Assembly (NCBI GenBank): GCA_032433595.1
Contig: JASWJB010000321.1
Location: 1-50,879 of the forward strand
Length of the DNA: 50,879 nt
Source of the DNA: Conoideocrella luteorostrata
Taxonomy: Eukaryota > Ascomycota > Sordariomycetes > Hypocreales > Clavicipitaceae
Reading direction: 5' to 3'
Shown here: positions 45,158 to 50,879 of the stretch, in pieces
Position numbering within the stretch: position 1 is the first letter of the stretch
Layout: every line of letters begins with the position of its first letter
The notes under the pieces: model-generated
The model's input: the letters and a program-made list of their open reading frames with translations, nothing else
What the model was told of the DNA's origin: nothing
Databases searched by the model: none
Position numbers and translations under genes: made by a program

Positions 45158-47146
45158 ATGGCCCACAACCCCGGCCGTAGTCGCAGCCGCAGCCGCAACC
45201 GCAGCCACAGCCCCTTCAACCCGGGCGAAGCCTCCCCGTCGTTCGCCCAGACCGGCGCCGAGTTTAACCTCGATGACAGCGATGAGGAGGCCATGGAGGA
45301 GGAGGAGGAGGAGGAGGAGGACGACGACGACTTCGATCTGCGCTCCGAGGTGGGCGGCTCGGAGACCTACGAGATGATCAGCGGTAGCAGGCCGAACGGT
45401 GCTGCTCCTGCGCGGAATGCCGAGAGGACGTTGAGCGTCAGCACCGTGGCCAGTTTCCAGCTGTACACCCCGGACGAGGAGTTGGCTGTGCGGAGGAAAT
45501 TCGATAGGAAGCTGGTCTTGTTTGTGGCTCTGCTTTACATGCTGAGCTTTCTAGACCGGTCAAGTATGTCCTTGTTGCTCCCCTCTCCGGCCCCCCCTTC
45601 TTTATTCGCTCTCCTCGGGCCTTGCTATATATCATCATATATGAGTAAAATGCCACTAACACTGCATAGATATCGGCAACGCTCGCATAGCCGGCATGGA
45701 ACAAGACCTGCAGACATCACCCCCGCGTTCGGACTGGTATGAATGGTCCCTCACGGCCTTCTACGTTTCCTACATTGCCTTTGAGTGGATGGCCCTCCTG
45801 TTCAAGCTTGTGCCGGCGCATATCGTCGTCTCTCTTACCGTCTTAACATGGGGCATAACCGCCTCGCTGCAAGCCATTGCCGCCTCGTACCCCGTCTTGA
45901 TTGCGCTGCGGGTCGTGCTGGGCATAGGCGAAGCTGGGTTCGCCGGCATTCCGTTCTATCTGAGCTTTTTCTTCAAGAGGGAGGAGTTGGCATTTCGCAC
46001 GGCGATATTCATATCTGGTAACTACCCGCCAATCACCCCGTTGTTGAAACCAAAACAAGCACCTCTCTTCAAGTAATGAACAAAAAATAAAAGTACGTAT
46101 GTAAGATCAACAGCTAATTTTTGGGGTTATTTTTTTTCTTCCCATATCCAGCCGCCCCCCTTGCCACCAGCTTCGCCTCCACACTGGCCTACATCATCGT
46201 CAAGTTCGCGCGGCTCTCGCCGATCGCCCCCTGGCGCTTGCTCTTCCTCGTCGAGGGGTTCCCCTCGGTGCTCATCTCCGTAATCGCCTGGTCCGCTATC
46301 CCGGACTCCCCCGAGTCGGCGAGCTATCTCACCAAGCGCGAGAAGAAAGTCGCCCGTCTTCGGCTCCGCCACGAGCGCAGCAGCAGCACCTCTTCTGTCC
46401 AAAAACCAACCACCACGTACCGCCTCAGGCTCCGCGATCTGCTCCTCGTCGTAGCCGACCCCGTCGCCTGGATAACATCCGCCATGTTCTTCCTCACCAA
46501 CATGGCCTACTCGTCCCTCCCTGTGTTCCTGCCCAAGATCCTCACCGAGATGGGCCACGACGCCCTGTCCGCCCAGGCTCTCAGCGCGCCCCCCTACCTC
46601 ATAGCCTTTGTCGTCGTCCTGTTCACCTCCCACATGTCCGATCGCCTGCAGGCCAGGACCGTCCCCCTGGTGTTTCACGCCCTCTGCTCAGCGTGCGGGT
46701 ATGGGTTTCTTGCCCTCGCGGAAACCATCCATCCGCCCCCCTTTCTGAGATACCTCGCCGTCTACCCCGCCGCGATTGGGTTCTTCAACGTCGTCAACCT
46801 GGTCATTGCGTGGAGCATCAACAACCAAGCAAGCCAGACCAGGCAGGGCGGCGGGTTCGCCATCCTCCAGGTCATAGGGCAGTGTGGCCCGCTCGTAGGC
46901 ACGCGGCTGTATCCCGATGCGGATGCGCCGTACTACACCAGCGGGATGAAGACCTGTGCGCTGGCCATGCTGGTGGTGGCGTTCTTGGCTGTTTTTCTGC
47001 GCCTATATCTGCAGTATAGAAACAATGCGATGGACCGGGCTGAGAGTGATCGTCTTAAAGACGGCTTGGCGGTCGAGGAAGAAGGCCTGGTTGGCTCTGG
47101 GAAACGGAAAACAGAGCCTGCCCGGTCTTTTAGATACCTACTGTAG
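45158..47146 (+). CDS. MFS transporter of the allantoate permease (Dal5/Tna1-like) family
   Basis: Three exons: 45158-45563, 45670-46017 and 46152-47146. The introns are 106 nt (GTATGT...GCATAG) and 134 nt (GTAACT...ATCCAG). The product is 582 aa. The first 105 residues are cytosolic: an Arg/Ser-rich stretch (GRSRSRSRNRSHSP), then a run of Glu and Asp. The membrane part starts at KLVLFVALLYMLSFLDRSNIGNARIAGM, the signature of TM1 and the following loop in this family (anion:cation symporters). Further TM segments include FYVSYIAFEWMALL, VLIALRVVLGIGEAGFAGIP, and the C-terminal half from VAWITSAMFFLTNMAY to MLVVAFLAVFLRLYL. About twelve helices are expected. Family members carry allantoate, nicotinate or other organic anions; the substrate here is not predictable. 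The Met at 45158 precedes the first conserved part; no closer Met gives a natural N-terminus. Confidence 0.85.
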
Positions 47147-47513
47147 TAGTGTAGTGGATATGATCGTGACCACCACGACCATGGCCACGACCATGACCAT
47201 AACCAGGACCAGCGCACAAGCAAATGACTGAAAAATAGGTTTTGTTCACATGTTGTCGTATATAGCGATTATGATCATGACCATGACCAGTACACAAGCA
47301 AATGACTGAAAGATAGTTTTTGTGGTCTCCATCTTTTCATGGCCATCAATCACACACGCACTTATAGCCTTTTTTTTCCCCAAGTGTTTGTTTTGAGAGC
47401 GGAGCAAGTTATATACTTATTCGTACAACTACTTTTATGTTTCATTGGCTCTGTTTTGTTTCCAGATATAACTGCGACGTCTATTCGAGTGTTACGACGA
47501 TGATACAGCTCGG
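47147..47513. other. Convergent 3' region with an imperfect tandem duplication
   Basis: GACCATGACCAT-type repeats at about 47169-47200 and 47273-47290 each lead into a near-identical CACAAGCAAATGACTGAAA block (47214 and 47293), an offset of 79 nt. It is the 3' flank of the MFS gene and converges on the gene at 47514. Confidence 0.7.
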
Positions 47514-48896
47514 CTACTTGGCAAACATCCCCGAAGGTGCTCGATATCGACTGACGCCATCCTTCCACCAGTCTTCACTCCTACGACTGCGATCAAATGC
47601 AAACATCCTGTTACTGCCTTCGGGTTTGCCATTCGGCGAGCTAATCGGATGCTCATTTCCTCGGAATGCCCCCGGTCCTGGCCCTGCCCCTGATCCAACA
47701 ACGTCTTCTAAAGGCGTCTGATGGCGGTACTTGATTTTGCGATATGCCTCTTTGATGCGACGGGCGCTATTACGGTAGACACTACCTGCCCACTGACGAA
47801 TTGTCGTAAGTCGCCGTCGTTTGGCCAAAGATCTTGTCAAGCTCCGCAAAGAAAATGTTGAGGCTTTACGCTTAGATGGGTGAAAAGAATGGGATGCGCC
47901 GTCCAAGGCTGGTGCAATTGTGCGCTTCACCTCAGGGCTCCCATTGCGACGAGAGTCCAGTGCGCCGTCGTATTGATCATCAAGGTTTCGCAGGGCACTC
48001 GTCGTTTCTGTTGATTGGGAAGTGGGTAGCAGGTCAGACGTGATAAGTGGAGGACTAGACGGAGACAGAGAAACGTCGTCCCGCTGGGACAGAGAGTCAG
48101 AAGGAAACAGCTCCGTGCTATCCGCCAGGGAGTAATTATGGTAAGTCCCTCTTTTCAACGGCTGGCTTGCATCCTGCCATTCCGTGATCGCCGCCGTGGC
48201 GTCTGCAATGAGCTCGTGATTACTTGTATCCCCAACATCCCCTGTTTCGGACGAGGTGGGTGAGCTCGATCTAAGATTCGACAAGTCATCGTTGACACGA
48301 CCAAACTTTGACAGGTCCGACAAGCTGAGTCTGTTGCCGTAATGATACTCTGAAACGGGAGACTGAACACGCGGTGTGTTGTGTCCAGCAGAAGGGTAGG
48401 CCGATGAGGCACTGCGGACAGGGCCAGTCTTGCATGGAGGAGGTGGTGGTACTGCGCTCTCGTCCATTCGCAGCGCCTGGTTCAAATGCTGAAGAAACTC
48501 AGGAGAATCCGGAGCAAGGTGGCATGCCGGGGGTGCTGGTGGCCACTGCACAACATTGGTTGTGTCTGGTAAACGGACAGCTGGTGAAGGCAGACGAAAA
48601 GTGCTACGAGGCCCTAGTGTAGCAGTTTTAGCGTCCCAAATATTAGAGCCGGTCGGATTCTATTCCGGCCATGCGTCGTGGTCATCGGAAAGGGGTAATG
48701 GAAATGCTGCCGAGTTCTTTTGGGCTGGGATATTTTCTTTGTCGTCTGAAATGCCGACTGCCCGCACGACGCTTGAATCCCGAGAGCTTTGTTGTCCTTC
48801 AGGAGAAGGGGCGACGATGTTGCCGCGCGATGAGTCTGAATGGAGACATGACAAGTAAGTGGCATGCTGGTGAGAAAGGCTAAGTGTGTTAGCCAT
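47514..48896 (-). CDS. Unknown Ser-rich nuclear-type protein, frame interrupted by one TAG
   Basis: From the Met at 48896 (ATGGCTAACAC) one frame runs to 47514, 461 codons including the final stop, with a single internal TAG at 48662-48660. Upstream of it lie 78 residues with DDKENIP. Downstream the frame continues without a Met until MDESAVPPPPP (about 48467), with NPTGSNIWDAK and LPSPAVRLP directly after the TAG. The downstream 345+ residues are Ser/Pro-rich with a basic block, RSLTRSLAKRRRL, then RIKEAYRKIKYRHQ, suggesting nuclear localisation. I do not recognise the family. Either the TAG is a real nonsense change or sequencing error, or an intron with acceptor GAATAG ends here (no good branch site was seen), or translation starts at the downstream Met and gives about 317 aa. 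See findings. Confidence 0.6.
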
Positions 48897-50199
48897 GGTG
48901 ATGTGATGCTGTAAAAGGTTGCTGAGGAGAAAGAGATAAGTTGCGAGAAGAGCAAATTAGCTGTAGTGCCGAGTGTCAAATCTTACTAGTTTCGAGCCAC
49001 ACTGGCATTTGTCTGCACTGCTGGTCATTGCATGTACCTCGCGCCTTCCTGTCGTGGTGCAAGCTCTGGACTCAAGTTGGGCGGATCTGATTTGAAGACA
49101 TCACGCGGAAGAGATCCGTTATTCTTAGTTCGCTCATCTCCATCTCCATGATTATCTCTTGCGAGACTTGGGCAACACCGGAACAGACGACTGACATAAT
49201 AAAGTAACAAGCATCTTGGCATCTTTTTTTTCCCTCACCACGAAATTCGACATTTATAAGATGACCGCTGTGGAATCGTTCCGCCGAGCAAGTCATTGAG
49301 AACCCTGCCATTTGCGATGCTAATGGCTACATCAAGCCCAGTATAGCTCGGGACATGTACGAAGATCTCTTCCACAGCCGCAGCGGATTTGTTTGTAGGC
49401 TAGTTCTAGCAGTATTATTGTGGTCGGAGAAATGCCAAATTTAGCACTTCACTGGCTTCTGATGCCGGCGACATCCACTGGAGTGCCAACAGAAATACTC
49501 TTTGCCTTTCTCTCGTTCGTGTTTCTAGCTGCACTACAAAGACTTCAATTCAATCCATCACGGGAGAATAAGGTTTTTATACGCGACAACATAGGAGGAG
49601 CAATGTCTAATTTGGCTACGGGCGCCTTTTGTCTAAGGATTTAAAAGTCAGAGAAATAACCGAGAAGGAGAAGAGAGAGACGAAGAAGAAGAACAAGAAT
49701 CCCTGATAGGGAAAGGGAACATTCTTCGGAATAAGTAGCCGTACGCTAAAGGCGAGCGACAGCTGAGCGCAGCCTATCGACGAACGCGCGGTGGCTGGAA
49801 CGAGCTCCAGACTTTATCTGACGCTCGGCTTATCTCCAGTCCACGCTCGACCAGGTTTCTATTGTTTATATATCAACTTTTGTAGTGCATATGACTAGAG
49901 TTGAGAGGTTTAAAAGAAAGTATTATCTCTTTAGTGTTTATATATACCATCTATCCTACATCAAGCACATTCCAGAGACTCGGGTTATTCTCAGAGTAAA
50001 ACCGTGTAAGTTGTTTATCTAGAGCTATAGAAGAACAATACAAGACAATTCTAACGTCGCTCACCCCGTCCCATGGTCTGCTAATTGCAAGCGGCACATA
50101 GCACGAGCAGGGCTGTTATGCTGACATTGCCCACGCCGTGTTGGATCCAGTCGACTAAGCTTGCACCCAACACATCATGACCACACAGCTAGTCGTCAT
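48897..50199. other. Intergenic region with possible retroelement end
   Basis: No supported gene. The stretch from about 49640 to 50053 is AT-shifted after 49860 and ends with ACAATACAAGACAATTCTAA, which resembles the 3' end of fungal LTR retroelements, but no matching second copy is present here to test it. Confidence 0.4.
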
Positions 50200-50740
50200 C
50201 TACTTCGCCGCTTCTTCAAGCTGCTTCTTAATGCCCGTTAAGGTATCAATCCGGCCAGTAAACTGCTTGTTCTGTTGAGCGCTTGTTAGCATCGAACCGA
50301 GGATCATAATTGCCACACTGCTTTCTGGAAGGCCACTACTTACGAGCGATTCCTTTATTTTCGATATGCGTTCAATAATAGGATCCAGTTTATTTATTTC
50401 ACCAGGGAGCTGATCAGGCGCCTCCTTTGATGCCTTTGAGACCGCGTCGTGGACCTCTTGAAGGGCGTCGATGTTGTGCTGAAAGCCAGCTCCCTATAAT
50501 TGTTCGATATTACTATTAATTGTGCTAGTGGGGGCTGTAGACGGGGAATCTCACATTGTCGTGAGTAATTCTATCCTTCACTTTCTTGGCTTTATCAATT
50601 TCTTCGCCAAGTTTCTGCAGTTCGGATTGAAGTCGTGCGTCGTCCTGGCGCTTAGCAATCGATGCTTGGTGGCCAATTGCCAGAGGACCAGCGGCGACAA
50701 GTCCGGTAAAAGCAGCTACAAAGGCGGTTGAGAACTTCAT
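50200..50740 (-). CDS. Small secreted helical protein
   Basis: Three exons: 50740-50555, 50493-50344 and 50271-50200. Introns are 61 nt (GTGAGA...TTATAG) and 72 nt (GTAAGT, GCTAAC, CAACAG), both in phase 0. The product is 135 aa. Residues 1-18 are a classical signal peptide (MKFSTAFVAAFTGLVAAG), with a KR at 30-31 as a possible Kex2-type processing site. The mature part is free of cysteine and rich in Lys, Glu, Asp, Ile and Leu with a heptad-like spacing (LQSELQKLGEEIDKAKKVKD; EINKLDPIIERISKIKESL), predicting helices or a coiled coil. I cannot name the family. Hydrophobic-surface-binding-type secreted proteins have a similar size and helical content, but no diagnostic motif was seen. Extracellular role inferred. 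Confidence 0.75.
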
Positions 50741-50867
50741 CTTGTTGGTATTGAATGGTTGTTGGATGGTTACGGCAAAGGTGATAAGAGGTGTTTAGTA
50801 GTAAGAAACTGTAGTATGATTCCGTTGATAATCGGCAAGTAGAATTCAGGAGTGGACGCAAGCCAGC

Positions 50868-50875
50868 TTTATATA
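50868..50875 (-). promoter_or_regulatory. TATA box of the small secreted protein gene
   Basis: TATATAAA on the minus strand, 128-135 bases upstream of the ATG at 50740. This spacing suits a fungal TATA-type promoter and hints at a strongly regulated gene. No mapped transcript supports it. Confidence 0.5.
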
Positions 50876-50879
50876 CATA

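Noticed and set aside
1..50879. Biosynthetic gene cluster, prophage, CRISPR array or rRNA
   Set aside because: No PKS/NRPS/terpene enzymes, phage genes, regularly spaced repeats or rRNA-like sequence were seen.

Overview
The window reads as a chromosome segment of a filamentous ascomycete, most likely a Sordariomycete and probably from Hypocreales. The evidence is short GT-AG introns (54 to 134 nt) with CTRAY-type branch sites close to the acceptor, genes of one to three exons on both strands with no operons, and a gene complement typical of these fungi: the iron-responsive GATA repressor Sre/SreA, a fungal homeodomain plus C2H2 regulator, a FlbE-like developmental protein, SHREC subunit Clr2, Nse1 of SMC5/6, Bre2/Ash2 of COMPASS and a Dal5-type MFS carrier. 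Species cannot be fixed from the sequence alone. Exon joins were made by eye from splice consensus and reading-frame agreement.

Layout. 1-4.3 kb: a Ser/Thr-rich, probably GPI-anchored surface protein (+). 4.3-8.2 kb: an F-box/WD40/UIM protein (-). 8.2-15.4 kb: a gene-poor stretch with no convincing gene. 15.4-16.5 kb: a cysteine-rich zinc-ribbon-like protein (+). 17.3-19.7 kb: Clr2 with a very long Gln/His tract (-), divergent from Nse1 (20.8-21.8 kb, +). 23.0-24.2 kb: an unknown tail-membrane protein (+). 24.5-26.3 kb: Bre2/Ash2 (-), divergent from Sre (28.0-29.9 kb, +). 29.9-34.3 kb: a second gene desert. 34.3-38.1 kb: the homeodomain/C2H2 factor (+). 38.1-43.3 kb: a third desert holding a broken HET-family gene (-) and a repeat that looks RIP-mutated. 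43.3-44.2 kb: FlbE-like protein (+). 45.2-47.1 kb: MFS transporter (+). 47.5-48.9 kb: an unknown protein whose reading frame is cut by one in-frame TAG (-). 50.2-50.74 kb: a small secreted helical protein (-).

Functional picture. Nothing here looks like a biosynthetic cluster, phage or CRISPR system. Three chromatin or chromosome-maintenance genes (clr2, nse1, bre2) lie within 9 kb, next to transcriptional regulators of iron uptake and development, but there is no sign that they work as a unit. The most unusual features are the dispersed intergenic 9-mer TACGGAGTA (16 exact copies on the two strands together), the in-frame 54-nt intron inside the first Sre zinc finger, the in-frame TAG at 48.66 kb, the roughly 185-residue Gln/His tract in Clr2, the C-terminal repeats of the homeodomain protein, and the decayed HET gene and RIP-like repeat in the deserts. 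No wholly new multi-gene system was found.
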